From: CALHRB01 sp964473465
GTDB taxonomy: Bacteria > Bacteroidota > Ignavibacteria > Kapaibacteriales > UBA2268
DNA: 64,000 nucleotides
Assembly: GCA_964473465.1 (NCBI GenBank)
Contig: CAYYPE010000009.1
Coordinates: 62,001-126,000 of the forward strand
Reading direction: 5' to 3'
This document shows positions 29,441 through 38,812 of the stretch, piece by piece (the stretch's first letter is position 1; every line of letters begins with the position of its first letter). The translations under genes and the position numbers were made by a program. The notes under the pieces were generated by a model, which saw nothing but the letters and a program-made list of their open reading frames with translations, had not been told where the DNA came from and did not search any database.

Positions 29441-29995
29441 ATGAAGACGTGGCCTGTTCCAAATAGTTATTCAAAAAAATTACCGGAAAAAGGAACATTA
29501 GGTAGCTTTTGGGAAAATCGTGGAGATAGACACCATACAGGAGTTGATATTTTTGCTCCACCCGGCTCTGAAGTAGTTGCCTGCGATAGTGGATATGTAA
29601 TTGATGTTGGTGAGTTCCAGGTTCCTGAAAAATCAAAATATATAAATAAATCTTATTTTGTTTCAATTAAAACCGAAGACAATTTTATTTATAAATATGC
29701 AGAACTTTCCGAAGTCTATGTAAATATGGGTGATTATGTTTTAGAAGGAACTCCAATCGGAAAAATAGATATTATTATTAATCCTGAAAATCTTGACTAT
29801 AAAACACCTGACTACATTTTTGATATGGTTGATGACGATAGATTATCTATGCTTCATCTTGAAATTTACTTAGCACCTATTACAGAGGTCAAACCCTATG
29901 AAAGTGGTAATTTCTTAGGCGATGAAAAACCTTATTCTCTGATTGACCCGGGATTTTTCCTTGATGGCTCAAGAAGAAAAAATAATAAAGAGTAA
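29441..29995 (+). CDS. M23/LytM-like protein, probably catalytically altered
   Basis: A 184-residue LytM-like domain protein without signal peptide or membrane segment. HHTGVDIFAPPGSEV supplies the first His and Asp zinc ligands. The usual HxH element, HLHFE, reads MLHLEIY here: the second (zinc) His is kept but the first, catalytic His position is Met. The protein may thus bind zinc but lack normal hydrolase activity, or act in the cytoplasm on another substrate. It lies downstream of the C26 lipoprotein and converges on purL. Confidence 0.75.
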   Translation: MKTWPVPNSYSKKLPEKGTLGSFWENRGDRHHTGVDIFAPPGSEVVACDSGYVIDVGEFQVPEKSKYINKSYFVSIKTEDNFIYKYAELSEVYVNMGDYVLEGTPIGKIDIIINPENLDYKTPDYIFDMVDDDRLSMLHLEIYLAPITEVKPYESGNFLGDEKPYSLIDPGFFLDGSRRKNNKE

Positions 29996-30002
29996 AAATA
30001 AA

Positions 30003-32261
30003 TTATTTAATATTATCCGGTATAGCCTTTTCATAGGCTTTTGTAAGTTCATTTACTGTTGTATCTAAAACATTTTCTATTCTAAAATTATTTTTAGTAA
30101 CAACTCCAAGTTTCTGATTGTAAATATTATATTGATCACATAGATTTTTAAATTCGATTTCTTTTGCCTTTGAAACAGAGACTATAACACGGGATTGAGA
30201 CTCTCCAAAGAGCGAACCAAATGATAAATTGTCAATCCTTAAATCAGCTCCTAAATTCTTACCAGATAATATTGACTTTTCTGCTAAGCATATTAGTAAT
30301 CCACCCTCGCTGCAGTCATGAGCAGAATTTATTAATTTGTTTCTAATTCCTTTTATAATCACTTCATGTAATTTTTTTTCTTCTTCAAGATTCAATTGAG
30401 GACAATTACCGATGGTATCTTCTAATACTTGCTTTACAATTTCAGAACCTCCAAGCTCGGCTCTGTTATTACCAATTAAGAAAACGAGATCTCCTTCATT
30501 TTTAAAACCAGCCTGACAAATATTTTCAAGATCATCAATAATACCAAGCATACCAATTGTCGGTGTTGGAAAAATTGCACGATTACGGGATTCATTATGA
30601 AAGCTGACATTTCCGCCGGTTACGGGAGTATTAAAAAATCTGCAAGCATCGCCCATTCCTTTGATAGCCTCACTGAATGTCCAATATACTTCAGGATCAT
30701 AAGGATTACCAAAGTTAAGACAGTTGGTAATTGCTATTGGCTCAGCACCCACACAAGCTACATTTCTTGCAGCTTCAGCAACTGCTATCATTGCACCAAG
30801 ATAAGGATTAAGATAAACATAGCGGCTGTTGCAATCCACCGAAAGAGCTATTCCTTTGCCGGGTAGTTCTTTTAATCTCATGATAGCAGCATCGCTTTTA
30901 ATACTGACTGTGTTTGTTCTCACCTGAGAATCATACTGTTCAAAAACCCACCTTTTTGAAGCTATGTTCGGTGATGATAATAGGTTCCAGAAAGCAGTCT
31001 CGAATTTATTTCCAGAATTTAGCTTATTGCTTTCCAAGAGTATATTTTCAAGCTCTGAATCAGATATTTTATTTTTTATTTCTAAATAAGAAGGAACTTT
31101 GGTTTCTCTGACATATTGAGGTGCTCCGCCTCCAAGAACAAGGCTTTCGGCAGGTAAATTACACACTTTATTCCCTGAATAGTATATTTCAAGGATACCG
31201 GTATCGTTTACATAACCAATATGTGCGATTGGAACGTCCCATTTTTTACAAATGTTAATAGCCGTTTCAGTCTTTTCTTTATCAATAACAAATAACATTC
31301 TTTCCTGCGACTCGCTTAACATTATTTCGTATGCTGACATTCCTTTCTCTCTTAAAGGAACCTTATCAAGATCAATAACCATCCCCGATCCGCCCCTTGC
31401 ACTCATTTCTGAAGTTGAACAAGATATTCCAGCAGCTCCCATATCCTGAACACCAACGACAACACCACTTTTAATAAGTTCTAAAGTTGCTTCAAGTAAA
31501 AGTTTTTCAGCAAAAGGATCACCAACCTGAACTGTTGGCCTCATATCATCGGTTTTTTCGTCGAATTCTCGTGAGGCAAGCAAAGAAGCCCCGTGAATTC
31601 CATCACGACCAGTTGAACTTCCTACAATAAATACCGGGTTTCCTTTTCCAGTGGCTGACGCTTTTGCGATTCTGTCTGTCCTGACTATACCCACCGCCAT
31701 TGCATTAACAAGAGGATTATCAAGATAGCAATCATCAAAGTAAATATCCCCGGCAACAGTTGGAACACCAAACGAATTTCCGTAATGACTGATTCCACCA
31801 ACAACACCTTTAAGTAAATAGCTGACCCTTTCAGAACTTAGTTCTCCAAATCTCAAAGAGTTCAAGGCTGCAATAGGTCTTGCCCCCATAGAAAAGATAT
31901 CTCTTAAAATACCACCCACACCAGTTGCAGCCCCCTGAAAAGGTTCAATAGCAGATGGGTGATTATGACTTTCAATTTTGAAACAAATAGCATATCCACC
32001 ACCAATATCAACCAAGCCGGCATTTTCTTCTCCTGCCTCAACTAATAATCTACTCCCTTTTCTGGGTAAAGTTTTTAAGAGCTTAATGGAATTTTTATAT
32101 GAACAATGTTCACTCCACATAACACCATAAACACCAATTTCTGTGTATGTGGGTGTTCTCCCTAAAATTGATAATACTTCATTGTATTCTTCTTCTGTTA
32201 ATCCACATTCAAGTGCTACTTCTAAACTAACTTCTATTTCGCTGAACAATTTATTTTCCAT
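30003..32261 (-). CDS. purL: Phosphoribosylformylglycinamidine synthase II
   Basis: Large (small-type PurL) subunit that makes FGAM in purine synthesis; it needs PurS and PurQ, which are not in the window. Family motifs include GVMWSEHCSYKNS, ESHNHPSAIEPFQGAATGVGG and DMGAAGISCSTSEM. Length of 752 residues matches single-domain PurL, not the ~1300-residue fused form. Divergent from the TetR operon, with 229 AT-rich bases between; it converges with the M23-like gene. Confidence 0.96.
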   Translation of the reverse strand: MENKLFSEIEVSLEVALECGLTEEEYNEVLSILGRTPTYTEIGVYGVMWSEHCSYKNSIKLLKTLPRKGSRLLVEAGEENAGLVDIGGGYAICFKIESHNHPSAIEPFQGAATGVGGILRDIFSMGARPIAALNSLRFGELSSERVSYLLKGVVGGISHYGNSFGVPTVAGDIYFDDCYLDNPLVNAMAVGIVRTDRIAKASATGKGNPVFIVGSSTGRDGIHGASLLASREFDEKTDDMRPTVQVGDPFAEKLLLEATLELIKSGVVVGVQDMGAAGISCSTSEMSARGGSGMVIDLDKVPLREKGMSAYEIMLSESQERMLFVIDKEKTETAINICKKWDVPIAHIGYVNDTGILEIYYSGNKVCNLPAESLVLGGGAPQYVRETKVPSYLEIKNKISDSELENILLESNKLNSGNKFETAFWNLLSSPNIASKRWVFEQYDSQVRTNTVSIKSDAAIMRLKELPGKGIALSVDCNSRYVYLNPYLGAMIAVAEAARNVACVGAEPIAITNCLNFGNPYDPEVYWTFSEAIKGMGDACRFFNTPVTGGNVSFHNESRNRAIFPTPTIGMLGIIDDLENICQAGFKNEGDLVFLIGNNRAELGGSEIVKQVLEDTIGNCPQLNLEEEKKLHEVIIKGIRNKLINSAHDCSEGGLLICLAEKSILSGKNLGADLRIDNLSFGSLFGESQSRVIVSVSKAKEIEFKNLCDQYNIYNQKLGVVTKNNFRIENVLDTTVNELTKAYEKAIPDNIK

Positions 32262-32490
32262 TTTATTCTCAATTGTTTCTAATAATAAAAAACAAAATTA
32301 AGACATATTTCACATATAATTACCAGAATAATATACGTTTGCGAAAGCAACATCAGGTTACAGATTAATGAATTTATAATACTTTTTATTGTTCACCACG
32401 TAGTAAGGATTAAATTTTTTTTGGATAATAATTTTATTTTTTTAATTTAGGAAACTTAATGAACGATTTTAGTTTTTTTAGTTTATTTTT

Positions 32491-33129
32491 ATGAATGAAT
32501 TACAACATAGAATTATCAAACAAGCCATAGAGCTATTCTCAAAATACGGATTTACAAGCGTTAAAACCGACGATCTTGCACAAACTCTTGGTATAAGTAA
32601 AAAAACATTATATGAACATTTTGAATCCAAAGAAGAAATTTTGCGAACCGCTATAGATGACTCACTTAAAAATATTGATATTGAACTGGAAAAAATCAGA
32701 CAAAGATTAGAACAATCTGATGGTCTTGATTTAATTGAAATTTTAATTGATTTATGGGATATTGAGATAAAATCCCTGAAAATCTTCACAAATGAAATTA
32801 TAAGAGATATCATCAGATTATTTCCAGATTTATGGGATTTGGTGATGAATTTCCGTGACGAAAGATTCAAATTCTACTTTAATAAAATCTATTCTTTAGG
32901 GATTAATCAGGGAATCATTAGGAAAGAAATCAGCGAGTATATTTTATATCTGATTTTTAATTACTCTACAAAACATATTCTTATACCTGATATAATAAAA
33001 GATTTACCTTTATCCACACATGAAGTGATGGAACAGATTTTTATGATTATCCTAATGGGTTCTTTGACCACAGAATACCAGATTAAATATTTTTCAAAAA
33101 TGACAAATAAAACACAAGTTGAACAATAA
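32491..33129 (+). CDS. TetR/AcrR-family transcriptional regulator
   Basis: A 212-residue repressor-type regulator. The N-terminal helix-turn-helix reads AIELFSKYGFTSVKTDDLAQTLGISKKTLYEHFESKEEIL (positions ~10-48, split here only to describe it), followed by a helical ligand-binding domain. It heads an operon of outer-membrane factor, membrane fusion protein and RND permease, so it most likely controls that pump in response to a substrate. No clear palindromic operator was found in the 229 bases upstream. Confidence 0.9.
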   Translation: MNELQHRIIKQAIELFSKYGFTSVKTDDLAQTLGISKKTLYEHFESKEEILRTAIDDSLKNIDIELEKIRQRLEQSDGLDLIEILIDLWDIEIKSLKIFTNEIIRDIIRLFPDLWDLVMNFRDERFKFYFNKIYSLGINQGIIRKEISEYILYLIFNYSTKHILIPDIIKDLPLSTHEVMEQIFMIILMGSLTTEYQIKYFSKMTNKTQVEQ

Positions 33130-33139
33130 ATTATATGTT

Positions 33140-34585
33140 ATGAAAAATTCAAGCAAGTTAATTAAAAAAATTTTTTTTCTGACCTTTTTGCTTTCCTTCT
33201 TTGCTAATTCAGCAATAGCTCAGGAATTAAATTTAAAATTAGAGGATGCTATTAATTTAGCTCTCGAGAATAACAGAGAGATAAGTTCTGCAGTCTTAGA
33301 TGTAAAAAAAGCAAATGCAGCCGTTAGAGAAGCTTATGGGTATGCATTGCCAAGTGTAGATATTAGTGCTTCATTCAACCATTTTCTTCAAAAACCAGTG
33401 ATGTTTTTCCCGGATTTTGAGGCTTTGCTCGGTAACTCTGTCTATGGAGTGTTATTTAATGAGAATTTACTTCCGAGAGATAACAGTAAATTCAAACCAA
33501 TCCAGTTTACAAAGCAATCTTTTGTTCTGGCAAATTCTTTCAGCGCGAAGGCTCAGGTATCACAGGTCTTATTTAATTCTACCGTATTGGAAGGAATTGG
33601 TGCTTCGTCTATCTATCTTCAATTATCCAAAGAAAATGTATTTAATAAGGTAACTCAAACAATTCTAAACGTAAAAAAAGCTTTTTACAGTTCGCTTCTA
33701 ACAAAAGAATTGGCTGTCATAATGGAAGCCAGCCTGCAAAATGCACAAAACAACCTGAACAATATTAAAGCATTTAAAAAACAGGGTATAGTGTCAGAAT
33801 ATGATTCATTGCAGGTGGAGGTAATGGTTGAAAACCTGAAACCCATGGTTTTGCAGTTGAATAATGCCTATAAGGCAAGTCTCGATGGTCTTAAACTTGC
33901 TATCGGGATAGAACCAAAAACAGAAATCTCCATCGCAGGAAGTATTGAATATCAAGATAAATACAATATGGATGTGGAATCTTTAATCAAAACAGCTTTT
34001 GCTAATAATTATACAATCAAAACACTCGAATTGAAGAAAAAAGTTGACGAAGCTTTTGTAAACGTTGAGCGTTCTAATCTCTACCCTTCCCTATTTGCTT
34101 TTGGCAGCTTTGAATTTGCAGGTTCATCAGATGATCTCAAATTCGATACCTATAACTCATCTGTTGTGGGTATTGGGCTCTCAATTAATTTGTTTCAGGG
34201 AAACAGAACAAATCAAAGAATTCAACAATCCAAAATTGCAGTAGAACAAACTAACCTTGCAATGAATTCATTCAAAGATATGATAGCATTTCAGCTAAGA
34301 ACAATTTATAATGATCTGAACAGAATAAGAACCTCTATTGAATCTCAGAAAAGTAATGTTACACTTGCAGAAAAAGCCTATAATATTTCTTTAGTCAGAT
34401 ATAAAGAAGGAACAGGCACACAACTCGAAATTCAAAATTCTGAATTAGCCTTGAGGCAGGCAAAGATTAATCTTCTTCAGTCAGTTTATGATTATAACAT
34501 AGCAATAATACAGATAGAAAATCTGCTCGGTAATGTTAATGAAATTTATCTTAACAAATTTGAATCAATCTGGAAAAATTTTTAA
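33140..34585 (+). CDS. TolC-family outer-membrane efflux protein
   Basis: Outer-membrane channel of the RND pump, 481 residues. Signal peptide (to about residue 28, ...FANSAIAQ) then two outer-membrane-efflux repeats rich in long coiled-coil helices and Asn/Gln/Lys/Ala. The frame extends upstream to a TTG at 33119 inside the tetR gene; the ATG at 33140 gives the proper signal peptide. Part of the tetR-tolC-MFP-RND operon. Confidence 0.9.
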   Translation: MKNSSKLIKKIFFLTFLLSFFANSAIAQELNLKLEDAINLALENNREISSAVLDVKKANAAVREAYGYALPSVDISASFNHFLQKPVMFFPDFEALLGNSVYGVLFNENLLPRDNSKFKPIQFTKQSFVLANSFSAKAQVSQVLFNSTVLEGIGASSIYLQLSKENVFNKVTQTILNVKKAFYSSLLTKELAVIMEASLQNAQNNLNNIKAFKKQGIVSEYDSLQVEVMVENLKPMVLQLNNAYKASLDGLKLAIGIEPKTEISIAGSIEYQDKYNMDVESLIKTAFANNYTIKTLELKKKVDEAFVNVERSNLYPSLFAFGSFEFAGSSDDLKFDTYNSSVVGIGLSINLFQGNRTNQRIQQSKIAVEQTNLAMNSFKDMIAFQLRTIYNDLNRIRTSIESQKSNVTLAEKAYNISLVRYKEGTGTQLEIQNSELALRQAKINLLQSVYDYNIAIIQIENLLGNVNEIYLNKFESIWKNF

Positions 34586-34603
34586 AAATATAAAGGTGAA
34601 ATT

Positions 34604-35653
34604 ATGTTGTCAAAATCTCTATTAATTACTAAAACATTAAAAATTATTCTTGTAATTTTCATCATGTCATCTTTTTACTCCTGCACAAAAGAAAAGAAAG
34701 CACCACCCAAAAGTATGGAGCAAATCAGGAAAGAAAAAGGAATACCTGTTGTTGTCAAAACTGTTGAATACACAAACTTTGAAAAAACTTTGTCTTTTGT
34801 ATGTAAGTTATCAGGAATTCAGGAAGCAACCGCAAGTTCAATGATAGGAGATAATGTTTATAAGGTCAGAAATAAAATCGGTGATTACGCTAAGCAAGGA
34901 CAAATAGTTGTTGAATTTCCAACTTCAAATCCTACTGTTCAATACACACAGGCAAAAGTTGCATACGAAAATGCTGAAAGAATGTACAATAGAATGAAAG
35001 AATTGGTACAAGCGGGAGAAACATCTCAGCTTAATTTCGATAACACAGAAACCCAGTATCTTGTTGCCAAAAGAAATTGGGAAGCTGTGAAACAAATGGT
35101 TTATATTGAAGCTCCAATCAGTGGAAAAATTATTGAGATGTTTGTTAAAGAGGGAGAATACATTGATAGAGGTAAACCACTTTTCACTGTCAGTCAGCTC
35201 CACAAAATGAAAGCAAAAGTTTGGGTTTCGGAATCCGAAATAAATTATTTAAAAATTGGTCAACCTGCATTAATCAGATTCGGCGATGTTGATTTTTATG
35301 GTAAAATAGCAGAAATAGGATTAGCTATTGACAAATATGCAAAAGCTTTTGGTGTAGAAGTTCATTTCGACAATTCCAAAGGTTTATTAAAAAGTGGGGT
35401 AACAACGGATTTAAAAGTAAGAATTTACAATAATCCAAAAGCTATTGTTGTTCCAGCCAATCTAATTCAAAAATCAAATGGTAACTCCTATGTTTATGTA
35501 GTCGTAGATAACAAGGCTGTTATGAAAGAAGTAAAATTGGGACAGCAATCCGACATTGAATACGAAATTCTCTCGGGGCTTAATATTGGAGACAAACTTA
35601 TTGTCGAAGGTCAGGGTCTCCTTCAGGATGGTGTCAAAGTAGCAATAAAGTAG
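34604..35653 (+). CDS. RND efflux periplasmic adaptor (membrane fusion protein), lipoprotein
   Basis: Adaptor that links the RND pump to TolC. Lipoprotein signal with lipobox SFYSC (Cys about 27), then beta-barrel/lipoyl-hairpin architecture: GDNVYKVRNKIGDYAKQGQIV (lipoyl half, about 85-105), an alpha-helical hairpin, EAPISGKIIEMFVKEGEYID (second lipoyl half) and a C-terminal membrane-proximal domain. Length 349 residues. SD-like AAAGGTG precedes the ATG. Co-operonic with the TolC and RND genes. Confidence 0.9.
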   Translation: MLSKSLLITKTLKIILVIFIMSSFYSCTKEKKAPPKSMEQIRKEKGIPVVVKTVEYTNFEKTLSFVCKLSGIQEATASSMIGDNVYKVRNKIGDYAKQGQIVVEFPTSNPTVQYTQAKVAYENAERMYNRMKELVQAGETSQLNFDNTETQYLVAKRNWEAVKQMVYIEAPISGKIIEMFVKEGEYIDRGKPLFTVSQLHKMKAKVWVSESEINYLKIGQPALIRFGDVDFYGKIAEIGLAIDKYAKAFGVEVHFDNSKGLLKSGVTTDLKVRIYNNPKAIVVPANLIQKSNGNSYVYVVVDNKAVMKEVKLGQQSDIEYEILSGLNIGDKLIVEGQGLLQDGVKVAIK

Positions 35654-35662
35654 GAGTGGATA

Positions 35663-38600
35663 ATGAATATAGCAAAAATATCAGTATCAAGACCAGTTAT
35701 GATAACTATGATAATCTCGGTCTTCTTAATCTTTGGATTAATTGGTTATTTCACTTTGAATCTAAATCTTTTCCCGGATGTGGAAATTCCTTATGTAACT
35801 ATATCAACCATATATCCCGGAGCAGGTCCGAAAGAGATAGAAACACTGATAAGTAAGAGAATTGAGGAAGTTGTTTCAACTATTCCACAGATAGATAGAG
35901 TTGAATCATATTCAATGGATGGTATGTCCCTTGTTATGCTACAATTCAAGATAGGAAAAGATGTTAACTTAGCTAATCAGGAGGTTAAAGATAAAGTAGA
36001 TCAGATCTTGTATCTTCTCCCTAAAGATGCAAAAAGACCAATTATTCAGAAAGTTGATTTCAAAGCTTTTCCGGTTGTAAATCTTGTCCTTAGCGGACCA
36101 TTACCCCCAATTGAATTATTTGAAATTGCTGACAAAAAATTAAAAGACAGATTCTCTCAAATTCAGGGTGTTGCTAAGGTTGATATAGCAGGAGGTCAGG
36201 AAAGAACAGTCAAAATTAGTATGGACAGAAGAACAGCTTTCGAGAACTCAGTTTCACTGCCTCAACTTATACAGATTTTACAGACTCATAACATGGATAT
36301 ACCCGGTGGATATTTTCAGATAAAAGATCAGGAATTTACCGTAAGAATGAAAGGTGAGTTCCAAGAAATTGAGTCAATTAGAGAGTTGGAAATACCTACA
36401 TTTTTTGGACCAAAAAAACTAAGACAATTAGCAACTGTCAGCGATACCGGTAAAGATATCAGAAGACTCTCAATATATCATAATTTTACTGAAAACTATA
36501 GAAATGAAAATGTTATATTATTTGGTATCGTGAAGTCTGCTGATGGCAATGTTGTTAATGTTGCAGATGCAATCAGGGAATCCCTTCCTGAGATAGAGAG
36601 TTCTTTACCGGAGGGCTGCAAGCTTGAAATTGTTGATGATGCCTCTGAATTTGTAAAAAGCACAGTAAACGACACTCTGAGTAACGTAATTCTTGGTGTT
36701 TTGATTACTTCACTAATACTATTCATTTTCCTTAGAGATATACGTTCAACATTTCTGGTTGCTCTTTCGATGCCTACTTCAATTCTTTCAACTTTCTTCC
36801 TGTTGAAAGCTTCAGGCTTATCATTGAATATGATGACTTTGATGGGTTTATCTGTTACAGTCGGTGTTCTTGTTGCAAATTCAATAGTAGTAATCGAAAA
36901 TATTTTCAGATATAAAGGTCTGGGAGAAGATAATAGGAATTCTGCTATCAAAGGGACATCAGAAGTAACATTAGCTGTTGTGGCATCAACTCTTACGAAT
37001 TTAGTAGTTTTCATACCAATTATCAACATGTCTTCTTTAGTTGGCATGTATCTTAGAGAGTTTGCACTTGCAGCAACATTTGCAACAATTTTTTCTTTGA
37101 TAATGTCATTTACCCTGACACCTATGTTATCTTCACTAATTTTACCTAAGACACAAAACATTGGCAGATTCCGAAAATATTTTGCTAATCTTGAGGAAAA
37201 AGCAACCAATTTATATTCATATTCTTTGTCATTAATTTTAAAAAACAAATGGATGAGCTTTATTGCTGTTTTGGCTACTTTTATCGCTTTTATTATTATT
37301 GTTGGTTTCTATGGTTCAAGATTAGGCTTTGAGTTTATGCCTTCCATTGATGATGGAATGATTAAAATTGAGGTAGAATATCCTGAGGGTTATAATTTAG
37401 CATCAACTGTTAAATCGCTTAATGAAATTGAAAATCGCTTGAAAAGTAATAAAGAAGTTCATCATTTATTATTTGATATCGGACAAATAGGTTTTTTGGA
37501 TGTAGGGACTAATATGGCAAAGATTGATGTGAAACTTGTTGATGTTAATAAGAGAGATAAAAGTTTAGATAAAATGATTTCGATTTTCGTGGCACAGTTA
37601 GCGGATTTACCTGGTGCAAAAATAAAAGTATCTCGAGGCTCTGATATGGGTGAAGGCACAGCTCCTGTTACATTCTATGTTTTAGGTCAGGATATCGCTG
37701 TACTTGAACAATTAAAAGATAATATTATTAAGAAGGTGAAAGATACACCGGGATTAATCAACTTCGACAACAGTTCAAGAAGAGGCAAACCTGAAATATC
37801 AATCACACCTAAGAGGGAAAAATTAACCGAGACTGGACTTACTGTTACTGATTTAGCCTTTACTATCAGGGCTGCTATCGAAGGTTTGGAATCATCAAAA
37901 TACAGAGAATTCGGTAACGAATATGATATAATTGTTACTCTGGATGATGAATCAGTTAACTCTCCTGACAAAATCGGAAATATACCTATAGTAGGACGTA
38001 ATGGCGAAACATACAGATTGGCACAACTTGCTGATATCAAATTTTCACAAGGATTCTCAAGAATTCTTCACAGGGACAGATATGTTGCTATTTCTTTCTC
38101 TGGATCCCCTGCTGAAGGCTTTCCATTGGGAAATGTTACTGCTGAAGTTGATAGAAGACTTAAGGAAATTAAATTCCCAAAAGGTTACTCTTACATTTGG
38201 GGAGGTAATACTAAGATGATGAATGAAATGTTTGTAGATATGGCTTTTGCTTTTATTCTTGCAGTCATTTTAACTTATATGCTGATAGCTGCTCTACTCG
38301 AAAGTTTTATACAACCTTTGTATATAATGATGACAATTGTTTTGGCTTTAATGGGGGCATTGCCTGCTCTTTATTATACAGACACTTCACTGGGTATTAC
38401 TTCTATTATGGGTATAATTATGCTCATTGGAATAGTTGTGAATAATGCTATACTACTTCTTGACTATACAAATCAACTTAGGAGAACCGAGGGTATGAAT
38501 TCAAGGGAAGCTCTTCTTAAAGCCGCATTTGTCAAATTCAAACCTCAGATAATGTCAGCTACAGCCTTGATGTTAGGTATGTTGCCTATGGCACTTGGAA

Positions 38601-38746
38601 TTGGCGATGCAGGAAAGGAAATAAGAACTCCTATGGGTATTGTCAGTATATCTGGACTTTTAGCTGCAACTATAATGACACTTTATATCATTCCTGCAAT
38701 TTATTATCTTTTCAGCAGGCAAAGAAAAAAAATAATTAATAATTAA
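35663..38746 (+). CDS. RND efflux transporter permease subunit (AcrB-like)
   Basis: Trimeric inner-membrane pump of 1027 residues. N-terminal ISVSRPVMITMIISV and two large periplasmic loops follow the AcrB plan. The proton-relay site is unusual: TM4 reads VGVLVANSIVVIENI, so the two aspartates of AcrB (D407, D408) are Ala405 and Asn406, and in TM10 the K940 position is Asn927 (VVNNAILLLD). Some Bacteroidota-type pumps differ here as well. It probably exports hydrophobic toxins or envelope compounds. It has an AGGAG ribosome site upstream and ends at a strong terminator. Confidence 0.9.
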   Translation: MNIAKISVSRPVMITMIISVFLIFGLIGYFTLNLNLFPDVEIPYVTISTIYPGAGPKEIETLISKRIEEVVSTIPQIDRVESYSMDGMSLVMLQFKIGKDVNLANQEVKDKVDQILYLLPKDAKRPIIQKVDFKAFPVVNLVLSGPLPPIELFEIADKKLKDRFSQIQGVAKVDIAGGQERTVKISMDRRTAFENSVSLPQLIQILQTHNMDIPGGYFQIKDQEFTVRMKGEFQEIESIRELEIPTFFGPKKLRQLATVSDTGKDIRRLSIYHNFTENYRNENVILFGIVKSADGNVVNVADAIRESLPEIESSLPEGCKLEIVDDASEFVKSTVNDTLSNVILGVLITSLILFIFLRDIRSTFLVALSMPTSILSTFFLLKASGLSLNMMTLMGLSVTVGVLVANSIVVIENIFRYKGLGEDNRNSAIKGTSEVTLAVVASTLTNLVVFIPIINMSSLVGMYLREFALAATFATIFSLIMSFTLTPMLSSLILPKTQNIGRFRKYFANLEEKATNLYSYSLSLILKNKWMSFIAVLATFIAFIIIVGFYGSRLGFEFMPSIDDGMIKIEVEYPEGYNLASTVKSLNEIENRLKSNKEVHHLLFDIGQIGFLDVGTNMAKIDVKLVDVNKRDKSLDKMISIFVAQLADLPGAKIKVSRGSDMGEGTAPVTFYVLGQDIAVLEQLKDNIIKKVKDTPGLINFDNSSRRGKPEISITPKREKLTETGLTVTDLAFTIRAAIEGLESSKYREFGNEYDIIVTLDDESVNSPDKIGNIPIVGRNGETYRLAQLADIKFSQGFSRILHRDRYVAISFSGSPAEGFPLGNVTAEVDRRLKEIKFPKGYSYIWGGNTKMMNEMFVDMAFAFILAVILTYMLIAALLESFIQPLYIMMTIVLALMGALPALYYTDTSLGITSIMGIIMLIGIVVNNAILLLDYTNQLRRTEGMNSREALLKAAFVKFKPQIMSATALMLGMLPMALGIGDAGKEIRTPMGIVSISGLLAATIMTLYIIPAIYYLFSRQRKKIINN

Positions 38747-38812
38747 TCAGCCTGACTACCGGAAGTAAGTTTTGAAAAATCATTAAGAAATTGAATCTTC
38801 CGGTAGCTGATT
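38745..38812. terminator. Bidirectional terminator between RND and uvrB genes
   Basis: A long inverted repeat closes the RND gene: AATCAGC with GCTGATT, plus TACCGGAAG (38757-38765) with CTTCCGGTA (38797-38805), about 30 bases of loop, then a T-rich tail. It overlaps the stop codon of convergent uvrB, so it can serve both directions. Confidence 0.75.
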
